This document shows, piece after piece, positions 1 through 5,704 of a stretch of DNA of 5,704 bases (position 1 is its first letter; each line of letters starts with the position of its first letter). The notes under the pieces were generated by a model. It made no database searches, was not told the origin of the DNA, and saw only the letters and a program-made list of their open reading frames with translations. The stretch spans positions 1-5,704 of the forward strand of contig DASYYB010000043.1 of the NCBI GenBank assembly GCA_035934235.1, given 5' to 3'. The translations under genes and the position numbers were made by a program. The stretch comes from REEB95 sp035934235. Lineage in GTDB: Bacteria > Pseudomonadota > Alphaproteobacteria > ATCC43930 > CGMCC-115725.

Positions 1-1114
1 GATGCAGCACATCGTAACGCGCCGGCAGGCTATATCCGACCGCGCGCGCCACGTCGTGCGCGGTGAAGGCGACGATTGCGATCACGACGTCGATCGCCAA
101 TGCGGCAATCAACCAGCCGCGACGGCCGCCGTGCAGCAACCAAGCCACCACCAAAACGGTCGCCGAGACGTAAACCGGCGCCGCCCAATTGGGCTCGGCA
201 TGGGTGATGAAGCTCACCACCACCATCATCGCCAACGTCGGCAGCGCGAAGATCGCCAGTAAGGCCGCCGGCCGCGACGTCAGGGCGCGGCGCGGCGTGC
301 CGACGATGACGAGCAGCGCCGCGAAGGCAATCGGCCCAAAAACCGCGAACTGCACGCCGACGAATTCGGCAAAATGCGACGGGTTGAACAGCGCGCCGTG
401 CGATGCCGCGTTCTCCTCGGTGTGGTGATACGAGACGAACCCGTGCTGCACGTTCCAGATGAAATTCGGCGAATAGATCAACAGCGCGAGCACGACGGCG
501 AGCGCGAAGCGACCGAGGTGCCGCCGCTCGTCGCGAAACACCAGCAAATAGATCAATGCCGACGCCAGCCAGTAGGCCATGGCGTATTTCGACAGCAATC
601 CGAACCCCGCGGCGGCGCCGATCGCCCACCACCAGCGTCCGCCGCCGGGCTCGCGCGCGCGGATGAAGGCATAGAGTGCGACCGCCCAGCACAGCAGCAA
701 TGGCGCGTCGGTCGAGATCAGCGCCGCCGACGCCGACACGCCGGGCAATGTCACGTAGAGCAGCGCCGACCAGAAACCGACGCGCGAATCATACAGGCGC
801 TCGCCGATGCGGTAGACGACGAGCGCGGCGGCAAAATGCAACAGCGGCGCCGCGAGCCGGATCGCGCCCTCGCTAGCGCTGAACAGGTGCGTCGTCAGCG
901 CGATGAGCCAGGCCACCATTGGCGGCTTGGAGTAGTAGCCGAACGCCGGATGCAGCGACCACAGCCAGTATTGCGCCTCATCCGGATAGAGATCGGTGCC
1001 GCCATGAGCGAGCCAAACGAGGCGCAGAACGGTGACAGCAAAGACCGCGTTGACGGCGTAGAACCAATACCGCTGATCGTCCGCCGATTTGGCCGCGTGA
1101 TGACCGACCGCCAT
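1..1114 (-). CDS. GT39/PMT_2 (ArnT-like) membrane glycosyltransferase, 3' end off window
   Basis: Reading the minus strand from ATG at 1114-1112 gives 371 codons without a stop to the left edge, so the C-terminal part is missing. The protein is very hydrophobic, with about ten or more likely membrane helices (for example near residues 17-36, 86-103, 133-151, 200-218, 248-271, 283-303, 332-351). Family marks are visible in order: LYPDEAQYW (D45-E46) in the first periplasmic loop, where GT-C enzymes carry catalytic acids; YYSKPPMVAWL (60-70); STDAPLL (D136); GLLSKYAMAYW (172-182); HAEPNWAAPVY (305-315). Known of the family: such enzymes move a sugar from a polyprenyl-phosphate donor to a lipid or protein acceptor on the periplasmic side of the inner membrane. 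Acceptor and sugar cannot be inferred here. No clear Shine-Dalgarno lies before the start, and I saw no better upstream start in frame. Family assignment is firm; substrate is unknown. Confidence 0.88.
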   Translation of the reverse strand, partial: MAVGHHAAKSADDQRYWFYAVNAVFAVTVLRLVWLAHGGTDLYPDEAQYWLWSLHPAFGYYSKPPMVAWLIALTTHLFSASEGAIRLAAPLLHFAAALVVYRIGERLYDSRVGFWSALLYVTLPGVSASAALISTDAPLLLCWAVALYAFIRAREPGGGRWWWAIGAAAGFGLLSKYAMAYWLASALIYLLVFRDERRHLGRFALAVVLALLIYSPNFIWNVQHGFVSYHHTEENAASHGALFNPSHFAEFVGVQFAVFGPIAFAALLVIVGTPRRALTSRPAALLAIFALPTLAMMVVVSFITHAEPNWAAPVYVSATVLVVAWLLHGGRRGWLIAALAIDVVIAIVAFTAHDVARAVGYSLPARYDVLH

Positions 1115-1227
1115 GGGCCGCGAGACTAGCCGCGTGCTGCCGCGCTGACCACCCCGTTGCGGCGCTGGGCCGCACCGGCGGCGCGCCGGCGAAGGGGGTG
1201 GAAATCGGCCTGTCTGCTTGCTAAGTC
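1115..1227. promoter_or_regulatory. Divergent intergenic region
   Basis: This 113-bp gap lies between the starts of the minus-strand glycosyltransferase and the plus-strand 642-codon gene, so it should hold promoters for both. I could not pick out a convincing -35/-10 pair on either strand. It contains a perfect 6-bp inverted repeat, ccggcg-gcg-cgccgg at 1175-1189, with the 8-bp palindrome ggcgcgcc inside it. In DNA this GC-rich such a repeat can arise by chance, so operator function is only a possibility. Confidence 0.4.
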
Positions 1228-3156
1228 ATGGGCTCGCAGACCTGCATGCAGCTCAACATCGAGACCTTCAGCAACGTCCGGGGCGGCAACGCCTTTTTCA
1301 AGGCCGTGACGCATCCGCTGGCGGCGGAAAAGGGCCACGCGCTGATCGCGCGGCTGGCGCGCGTCGGCCGCGTCGCCGTCTACGACCCCGAGAATTGCAT
1401 CGACGCGCTGGCGCAACTCTACGATCTCGCTGGCCTCAAGCTCGCCGGCCTCTACGCGCAGGACGTCGCCGCCATCGGCCGCACCGCGATTGGCCAGCGC
1501 GCGCAGCCGGTGACCGCGCTGAAGGAGTGCCGCGCCGATACAGTGCTGGTTGCCGCTTTCGACGCCGAGCGCGCCATCGCCCATATCCGTCACCTGTTGC
1601 CCGCCGGCGCCGCAATCGTCAGTCTCGACGAGCTGCGTCTGCCGGACGCGATGGTGACGAACCGCGCGCGCTATCTCGACCCGATCAACTTCGCGACCAA
1701 CTTTGTCTTTTTCCGCGACGCCGCCGGCTTGTCGACGCGGCTGGTCACGGCGAATTATTGGTCGGGCTACGGCGCGCAGCGCATCGTCGTCTGGTGCATG
1801 CTCTACGACGCGGCAGGTGCCGAAATCGCCCGCTGGCAGGAGACGCTGCCGCAAAATTTCGGCTCGGTCGCGATCGACAGCCGGGAGGTGCGCCGACGCT
1901 TCGGCCTGGGGGAATTCACCGGACAGATTTTCGTGCATGCGGTCGGCGCCGCCGGCCACGATGTGGTGAAATATGCGCTCGATATCTACGGCGACGGCGC
2001 CGCCGAGCGGAGTCTGTCGTGCACGCACGACGCCAACTCGTGGCCGTCGGCGCTGTACGCCGGCTTGCCGGCGCCCGACACCGGCGAGACCGTGACGCTC
2101 TGGGTGCAGAATTCGATGCCGTGCGCGATTCCGGCCGGGACGGTCGGCCTCAACCTGATGGGCGACGCGACGACGGCTTATCTTCCCGATCCGATCCCGC
2201 CGTTTGCCAGCCGCGCGCTCGACGTCGCGACCGTGTTGCCCAAGGCGCGCTGGCCGCAGCAGATCGAGATCCAATCCGGCAAGTACATCGTGCGGCCGCG
2301 TTACGAGGTGCGCGGACATGGGCGCGTACGCATCGCGCACGTCAACGTCGAGCGTTCCGACCTCAAGCCCGATCCGACGATCGCCGACCTCGGCAACCTG
2401 CTCGGCAAAGGTTACCTCTTGCCGGCGCCGGTGCTGCCGCGCGCGACATGGCGCTCGCTCGTGTTGCCGACGCCGATGTCGACGGCGCAACAGAATTTGC
2501 CGGTGGCACTCGTCATCTACGACCGCCGCGGCCGCGAAGCCGCGCGGCACGATTTTGGCTGCCTGGCGCGGCGCGATTCGGTCGCCATCGACGTCGACGC
2601 GCTGCTCAACGGCGCCAAGCTGCCCGATGATTACGGTCACATGGAGCTGATCTACGATTTCGCGCATGGCGGTAGCGCCGACGGCTGGCTGCACGGCTTG
2701 TTCCGCTACGAGGATCGCACCAGTCGCCACGCCGCCGAGACCAGCTTCGGCGCGCACGTGTTCAACACCGTTCTGACCTATAAAGGCGAGCCGCAATCCT
2801 ATGCCGGCCGGCCGCCCGGCCTGTCGACTCGGTTGTTTCTGCGGCTTGGCGACGCGCCGCACGATACGCTCTGCCACCTGATCTATCCGGCGTCGACTCC
2901 GTGGCATGCCGAAAGCATGACCGATTTGGTCCTGCACGACCGCACCGGCGCCGAGGTCGCGCGCGAACACATCGCCATTCCGTGCTCGGGCTCGCGCTTC
3001 TTCCGCTATCACGAGATCTTCGACGCGACGATTCGCGAGCGCGCCGGATCGTCATCCTATATCGTTGTCCGTGACACGACGTGCCGGCTTTTCGGCTATC
3101 ATGGCCTGATTGGACGCGACGGCGCATTCAGCCTCGACCATATGTTCGGTTTCTGA
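1228..3156 (+). CDS. Unknown 642-aa protein: Rossmann-like N-terminus plus repeated beta-rich modules
   Basis: I do not recognise this family. Residues about 45-140 alternate short hydrophobic strands with helices in a Rossmann-like way (VAVYDPENC at 49-57, DTVLVAAFD at 104-112, AAIVSLDEL at 128-136), but I see no clear GxGxxG nucleotide-binding loop. From about residue 165 the protein is beta-rich. A motif of the form [Y/H]DxxGxExAR recurs at 193-202, 431-440 and 570-579, and GLSTRL occurs at both 167-172 and 531-536, so the C-terminal three-quarters looks built from about three or four copies of one module. There is no signal peptide or membrane helix, so it is probably cytoplasmic. Ten cysteines are scattered with no CxxC pair. 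The first ATG is used; ATG at 1246 (MQLNIETFSN) is an equally plausible start, and neither has a clear ribosome site. It ends one base before trxB. Coding status is supported by length, composition and the internal repeats. Confidence 0.85.
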   Translation: MGSQTCMQLNIETFSNVRGGNAFFKAVTHPLAAEKGHALIARLARVGRVAVYDPENCIDALAQLYDLAGLKLAGLYAQDVAAIGRTAIGQRAQPVTALKECRADTVLVAAFDAERAIAHIRHLLPAGAAIVSLDELRLPDAMVTNRARYLDPINFATNFVFFRDAAGLSTRLVTANYWSGYGAQRIVVWCMLYDAAGAEIARWQETLPQNFGSVAIDSREVRRRFGLGEFTGQIFVHAVGAAGHDVVKYALDIYGDGAAERSLSCTHDANSWPSALYAGLPAPDTGETVTLWVQNSMPCAIPAGTVGLNLMGDATTAYLPDPIPPFASRALDVATVLPKARWPQQIEIQSGKYIVRPRYEVRGHGRVRIAHVNVERSDLKPDPTIADLGNLLGKGYLLPAPVLPRATWRSLVLPTPMSTAQQNLPVALVIYDRRGREAARHDFGCLARRDSVAIDVDALLNGAKLPDDYGHMELIYDFAHGGSADGWLHGLFRYEDRTSRHAAETSFGAHVFNTVLTYKGEPQSYAGRPPGLSTRLFLRLGDAPHDTLCHLIYPASTPWHAESMTDLVLHDRTGAEVAREHIAIPCSGSRFFRYHEIFDATIRERAGSSSYIVVRDTTCRLFGYHGLIGRDGAFSLDHMFGF

Positions 3157-3157
3157 C

Positions 3158-4126
3158 ATGGCACAACGCCACCACACCAAGTTCCTGATCATCGGTGCCG
3201 GACCGGCCGGATACACCGCGGCGATCTATGCCGCGCGCGCCAATCTCAAGCCGATCCTAGTCCAGGGCCTGACGCCGGGCGGCCAACTCACCATCACCAC
3301 CGACGTCGAGAATTATCCGGGCTTCGGCAAGGCAATCCAGGGCCCCTGGCTGATGGAGCAGATGCAGGAACAGGCGGTGCATGTCGGCACGACACTGATT
3401 TCCGACATCATCGTCAAAGCCGATCTGTCGAAGCGGCCCTTTCACTGCGTCGGCGATTCGGGTGACGAATACGTCGCCGAGACCATCGCCATCTGCACCG
3501 GCGCTGAGGCGCGCTGGCTGAAAGTTCCCGGCGAGACGCTGCTGCGCGGCGCCGGCGTCTCGGCCTGCGCAACCTGCGACGGGTTCTTTTTCCGCGGCAA
3601 GGAAGTCCTGGTCATCGGCGGCGGCAACACCGCCGTCGAGGAAGCGCTTTACCTCACGCACCACGCCACCAAGGTCACGCTGATCCACCGCCGAGACCAG
3701 TTGCGCGCCGAGAAGATTCTCCAGGCGCGGTTGTTCGCGCATCCCAAGGTCAAGGTCGTGTGGGACAGTGTGGTCGAGGAAATCGTCGGCGCCGGCGAGC
3801 CGGCGCGCGTCACCGGCGTCCGCCTCAAGAACGTCAAATCCGGCGCGACCTCGACTCTCGCCTGCGACGGCGTTTTCGTCGCCATCGGCCACGATCCGGT
3901 GACCGGTCTGTTCAAGGGCCAGCTCAAGACGGACGCCGACGGCTATTTGATCGCCAAACCCGATTCGACCGCGACCGACATTCCGGGCGTTTTCGCCGCC
4001 GGCGACGTCAAGGATAAGATCTTCCGCCAGGCGGTGACCGCCGCCGGCATGGGCTGCATGGCGGCGTTGGAAGCCGAGAAGTTTCTCGCCGCGCAGGAAG
4101 CGGACGCGCTGCGGGCCGCGGAATAG
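3158..4126 (+). CDS. trxB: Thioredoxin reductase (NADPH, flavoprotein)
   Basis: This is a full-length low-molecular-weight thioredoxin reductase (EC 1.8.1.9), 322 aa against about 320 usual. It transfers electrons from NADPH through FAD and a disulfide to oxidised thioredoxin in the cytoplasm. Visible in order: FAD-binding IIGAGPAG (11-18); GGQL and ENYPGF (41-56); the redox-active CATC (C137, C140) followed by DGFFFRG; the NADPH-binding loop VIGGGNTAVEEA (152-163); HRRDQLRA (177-184), whose basic residues contact the NADPH phosphate; and the second FAD motif GVFAAGDVKDK (277-287) with RQAVTAAGMGC (290-300). The start at 3158 is preferred because homologues begin just before the FAD motif. 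An in-frame ATG at 3110 would add 16 unrelated residues inside the upstream gene. No ribosome site is visible, but the start follows the upstream stop by one base, consistent with translational coupling. Four further cysteines (97, 113, 236, 300) lie outside the active site. Confidence 0.97.
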   Translation: MAQRHHTKFLIIGAGPAGYTAAIYAARANLKPILVQGLTPGGQLTITTDVENYPGFGKAIQGPWLMEQMQEQAVHVGTTLISDIIVKADLSKRPFHCVGDSGDEYVAETIAICTGAEARWLKVPGETLLRGAGVSACATCDGFFFRGKEVLVIGGGNTAVEEALYLTHHATKVTLIHRRDQLRAEKILQARLFAHPKVKVVWDSVVEEIVGAGEPARVTGVRLKNVKSGATSTLACDGVFVAIGHDPVTGLFKGQLKTDADGYLIAKPDSTATDIPGVFAAGDVKDKIFRQAVTAAGMGCMAALEAEKFLAAQEADALRAAE

Positions 4127-4132
4127 GCGCCG

Positions 4133-5029
4133 ATGGACTGGGACAAGCTGCGCGTCTTCCACGCGGTCGCCGAAGCCGGAAGCTTCACGCACGCCGGCGA
4201 GGCCCTGAACCTGTCGCAATCGGCGGTCAGCCGCCAGATCAGCGCGCTCGAGGACAGTCTGTCGGTGCCGCTGTTCCATCGCCACGCGCGCGGTTTGATC
4301 CTGACCGAGCAAGGCGACCTGCTCTACCGTACGGCGCGCGAGGTCTTCGCCAAGCTGGCGATGACCGAAGCGATGCTCACAGAATCGAAAGACCGGCCGA
4401 AAGGTCCGCTCAAGGTCACCACCACGGTCTCTTTCGGCGCGTCATGGCTGACGCCGCGCGTGCGCGAATTCGTCGATCTTTATCCCGAAATCGAGGTCAG
4501 CCTCGCGCTCGACGATAGCGAGCTCGATCTTTCCATGCGGGAAGCCGATGTTGCGATCCGCATGTCGCCGCCGCGGCAGCCCGATCTGGTGCAGCGGCAT
4601 CTGCTGACCGTGCGCTATCTCGCCTATGCGTCGGCGGAATATCTGAAAAAGCACGGCACACCCCGCAATCCCGAAGATCTCGACAAGCACCGCGTTATCG
4701 CCTACGGGCCCGAGACCCGCCCGGTGCGCAACGTCAATTGGGTGCTTGAGGCCGGCGCGCGCGCGGGACACGAACGGCGGCCGATCCTTGCCGTCAACAA
4801 TCTCTATGCGATCGCCCAGGCGATTCAGAACGGGCTCGGCATTGGCGTGCTGCCGGATTTCATGCTGGCCGAGAGCCACGGTCTGGTCCGCGTGCTGCCC
4901 GAGGCGAAGGGCGCCGAGGCCGCCGCCTACTTCGTCTATCCCGAAGAGCTGCGGAACTCGAAACGCATCGCGGTGTTCCGCGACTTCCTGCTGCACAAGG
5001 TCGGCGAGAACCGCAACGGCGGCGGTTGA
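4133..5029 (+). CDS. LysR-type transcriptional regulator
   Basis: The 298-aa protein has the standard LysR layout. An N-terminal winged helix-turn-helix spans about residues 1-60 (core GSFTHAGEALNLSQSAVSRQ, 16-35; wing with LFHRHARGLILTEQG, 47-61), followed by a linker helix (about 62-88). The periplasmic-binding-like effector domain runs from about 91 (GPLKVTTTVSFG) to 290, including LYPEIEVSLALDD (116-128), ADVAIR (138-143) and GLGIGVLPDFM (234-244). It would bind DNA as a multimer and respond to a small ligand that I cannot name. It starts 6 bp after the trxB stop on the same strand, so co-transcription is likely; this differs from the usual LysR arrangement of divergence from the target. 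It contains no cysteine, which argues against an OxyR-like thiol switch despite its neighbour. The ribosome site is weak (gga at 4120-4122). Confidence 0.95.
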   Translation: MDWDKLRVFHAVAEAGSFTHAGEALNLSQSAVSRQISALEDSLSVPLFHRHARGLILTEQGDLLYRTAREVFAKLAMTEAMLTESKDRPKGPLKVTTTVSFGASWLTPRVREFVDLYPEIEVSLALDDSELDLSMREADVAIRMSPPRQPDLVQRHLLTVRYLAYASAEYLKKHGTPRNPEDLDKHRVIAYGPETRPVRNVNWVLEAGARAGHERRPILAVNNLYAIAQAIQNGLGIGVLPDFMLAESHGLVRVLPEAKGAEAAAYFVYPEELRNSKRIAVFRDFLLHKVGENRNGGG

Positions 5030-5039
5030 GCCGTCAGCC

Positions 5040-5065
5040 CCGGCGACAGCTGTAAATGCTGCCGG
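5040..5065 (+). terminator. Weak hairpin after the LysR gene, possible terminator
   Basis: Eleven bases past the regulator stop, ccggc (5040-5044) pairs with gccgg (5061-5065) and agc (5048-5050) with gct (5058-5060). This makes an 8-bp stem with a 3-base bulge and a 7-base loop. No T-run follows, so it is not a classical intrinsic terminator. It could mark an RNA 3' end or be chance in GC-rich sequence. Confidence 0.25.
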
Positions 5066-5090
5066 CACTCGACAGCGCGGCAGCGCGCGC

Positions 5091-5115
5091 GCTAACCTTA
5101 ATCAATATTAACGAA
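5091..5115. promoter_or_regulatory. AT-rich TTAA-N6-TTAA patch upstream of small membrane gene
   Basis: An isolated AT-rich island in GC-rich surroundings carries ttaa at 5098-5101 and at 5108-5111, separated by six bases. It lies about 50-60 bp before the start of the 121-codon gene, a sensible position for a promoter or operator. The pattern resembles the alphaproteobacterial CtrA box TTAA-N7-TTAA but is one base short in the spacer, so it is a candidate only. Confidence 0.3.
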
Positions 5116-5150
5116 CCGCGCGGCACACGGGATGGTGTGTCGCGCCTCTC

Positions 5151-5155
5151 GAGGG
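5151..5155 (+). promoter_or_regulatory. Ribosome binding site deciding the 5161 start
   Basis: The purine run gaggg ends five bases before ATG at 5161 and is the clearest Shine-Dalgarno-like sequence in the window. It supports starting the small membrane protein at 5161. The in-frame ATG at 5056 lies within the hairpin after the LysR gene and would add 35 residues with no membrane-protein character. Confidence 0.6.
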
Positions 5156-5160
5156 CCCCG

Positions 5161-5526
5161 ATGCGCGATCGCTGGCCGGTCTTCTTCGCGATGACGGTGT
5201 CGAGCCTCGCCGTCCTGGCGACCGCCGTCACCGCGGGTCTGGCGCTGTCGCAGGGCACCCAGCCGGCCGCGTTCGGACTCGGCATCGCCGGCATGCTCGC
5301 GGCGTCGCTGGGCATGCTGGCGATCATCCGCTGGACGCTCGACGCCAGCGAGACCTATCCCGATTACCGCTATCGCCGCGCCGTCGCCGCGGGTCCTTCC
5401 GGGTTTGCGAGGGCCATGGACGCGGGTGAACTCCCGCGCCAACCGGTTCGGCCAGAAAGCCTTGGCGACAACGTCGTCGTCTTCGACCCGACGCGCGCCC
5501 GACGCAAGAATCGCAGTGCAGTTTAA
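5161..5526 (+). CDS. Small protein with two predicted membrane helices, unknown function
   Basis: The 121-aa protein begins MRDRWPVFFA and has two hydrophobic stretches at about residues 7-30 and 36-57, joined by a very short loop (QGTQP), so it should form a helical hairpin in the inner membrane. The basic N-terminus (R2, R4) and the R57 after helix 2 suggest both ends face the cytoplasm. The soluble tail of about 60 residues is rich in arginine and proline and contains YPDYRYRRA (66-74), a hydrophobic VVVFDP strand (105-110) and a basic end, RARRKNR (112-118). I recognise no family. A ribosome site precedes the start, and an AT-rich patch further upstream may be its promoter, so it is probably transcribed separately from the LysR gene 131 bp before it. 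Composition and hydrophobic patterning make it a believable gene. Confidence 0.72.
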   Translation: MRDRWPVFFAMTVSSLAVLATAVTAGLALSQGTQPAAFGLGIAGMLAASLGMLAIIRWTLDASETYPDYRYRRAVAAGPSGFARAMDAGELPRQPVRPESLGDNVVVFDPTRARRKNRSAV

Positions 5527-5679
5527 TCAAATCACCGGCGATTTTCGTCGGCACGGTTAAGTTGGCTTCACCGTGTTTCGCTGATTGTTCTAATTTTTAC
5601 CAAAAGCCAATCTTGCTTTACGGTCCTTTATCGGGTTTCGCGCTAGAACCGGGTCTCATCCCGGCGTGCAGACGAACCC
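5527..5679. promoter_or_regulatory. AT-rich non-coding region, probable promoter for a gene to the right
   Basis: These 153 bases have no open frame of note and are visibly richer in A and T than the rest of the window. A 7-bp stem with one G-T pair and a ttt loop (5535-5541 with 5545-5551) lies just after the small membrane gene but lacks a following T-run. A weak promoter-like pair is ttcacc (5567-5572) and tctaat (5589-5594), spaced 16 bp. A short inverted repeat ccggg-tctcat-cccgg (5649-5664) sits 15 bp before the candidate start at 5680. Confidence 0.35.
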
Positions 5680-5704
5680 ATGAGCGACCGCGACGACGCA
5701 GCGA
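5680..5704 (+). CDS. Possible start of a further gene, cut by window edge
   Basis: ATG at 5680 opens a frame reading MSDRDDAA to the end of the window, after the AT-rich non-coding stretch. Eight codons are too few to identify a product, and no good ribosome site precedes it. The call rests on position and on the return to coding-like GC-rich composition. Confidence 0.3.

Noticed and set aside
189..240. Repeated cac/cat triplets around 210-235 that look like a short tandem repeat
   Set aside because: On the coding strand these are methionine and valine codons of a membrane helix in the glycosyltransferase (MMVVV at 296-300) followed by conserved residues, so this is ordinary codon usage.
374..1129. 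A 251-codon plus-strand frame and a 220-codon minus-strand frame (30-692) over the glycosyltransferase
   Set aside because: Both are arginine-rich with no membrane or domain character. The minus-strand frame starting at 1114 carries the full set of GT39 motifs and is the real gene.
1126..3012. A 628-codon open frame on the minus strand, antisense to the unknown gene
   Set aside because: It is the mirror of a GC-rich coding sequence, is very rich in arginine, and has no domain pattern. The plus-strand frame has internal repeats, sensible hydrophobic strands and operon spacing with trxB.
3110..3157. An upstream ATG giving trxB 16 extra residues
   Set aside because: The extension overlaps the end of the upstream gene and has no match to the conserved TrxB N-terminus. 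ATG at 3158 gives the usual length.
3257..4312. A 351-codon open frame on the minus strand across trxB and the start of the LysR gene
   Set aside because: It lies opposite two unmistakable genes with intact catalytic and DNA-binding motifs, so it is a composition shadow.
4133..5029. OxyR-type peroxide sensor suggested by the trxB neighbour
   Set aside because: The protein has no cysteine residues, so it cannot work by the OxyR disulfide switch.
5056..5160. A 35-residue N-terminal extension of the small membrane protein
   Set aside because: The ATG at 5056 lies in the hairpin after the LysR gene and the extension covers the AT-rich patch. The 5161 start has the better ribosome site and begins just before the first helix.

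Overview
The window is GC-rich, roughly two-thirds G+C by eye, with the strong third-position G/C bias of an alphaproteobacterium. Gene content and style fit the Hyphomicrobiales (Rhizobiales), for example the Bradyrhizobium/Rhodopseudomonas/Xanthobacteraceae neighbourhood. That placement is inferred from composition and protein style, not from a search. I see no rRNA, tRNA, CRISPR array, insertion sequence or other sign of a mobile element. It reads as ordinary chromosome carrying one protein of unknown function.

Left part (1-1114, minus strand): the N-terminal 371 codons of a multi-membrane-spanning GT-C glycosyltransferase of the GT39/PMT_2 (ArnT-like) type, running off the left edge. It is divergent from the rest of the window across a gap of about 113 bp (1115-1227).

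Centre (1228-5029, plus strand): a tight three-gene run. First comes a 642-residue protein I do not recognise, with a Rossmann-like N-terminal part followed by a long beta-rich region containing a recurring module. Its stop is one base from the start of a full-length thioredoxin reductase gene (trxB, 322 aa). Six bases after that begins a LysR-type regulator (298 aa) that contains no cysteine at all. The spacing implies one transcript and probably translational coupling from the unknown gene into trxB. TrxB supplies NADPH-derived electrons to thioredoxin. The regulator may control its own operon or a distant target, and its ligand cannot be read from the sequence.

Right part (5030-5704): a short gap with a weak hairpin and an AT-rich TTAA-N6-TTAA patch, then a 121-residue protein with two predicted membrane helices. 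After it lies a relatively AT-rich non-coding stretch (5527-5679), probably a promoter region, and possibly the first eight codons of another gene at the right edge.

I did not find a convincing new multi-gene system. The points most worth a second look are the repeat architecture of the unknown protein, its tight linkage to trxB, and the cysteine-free regulator beside a thiol-redox enzyme.
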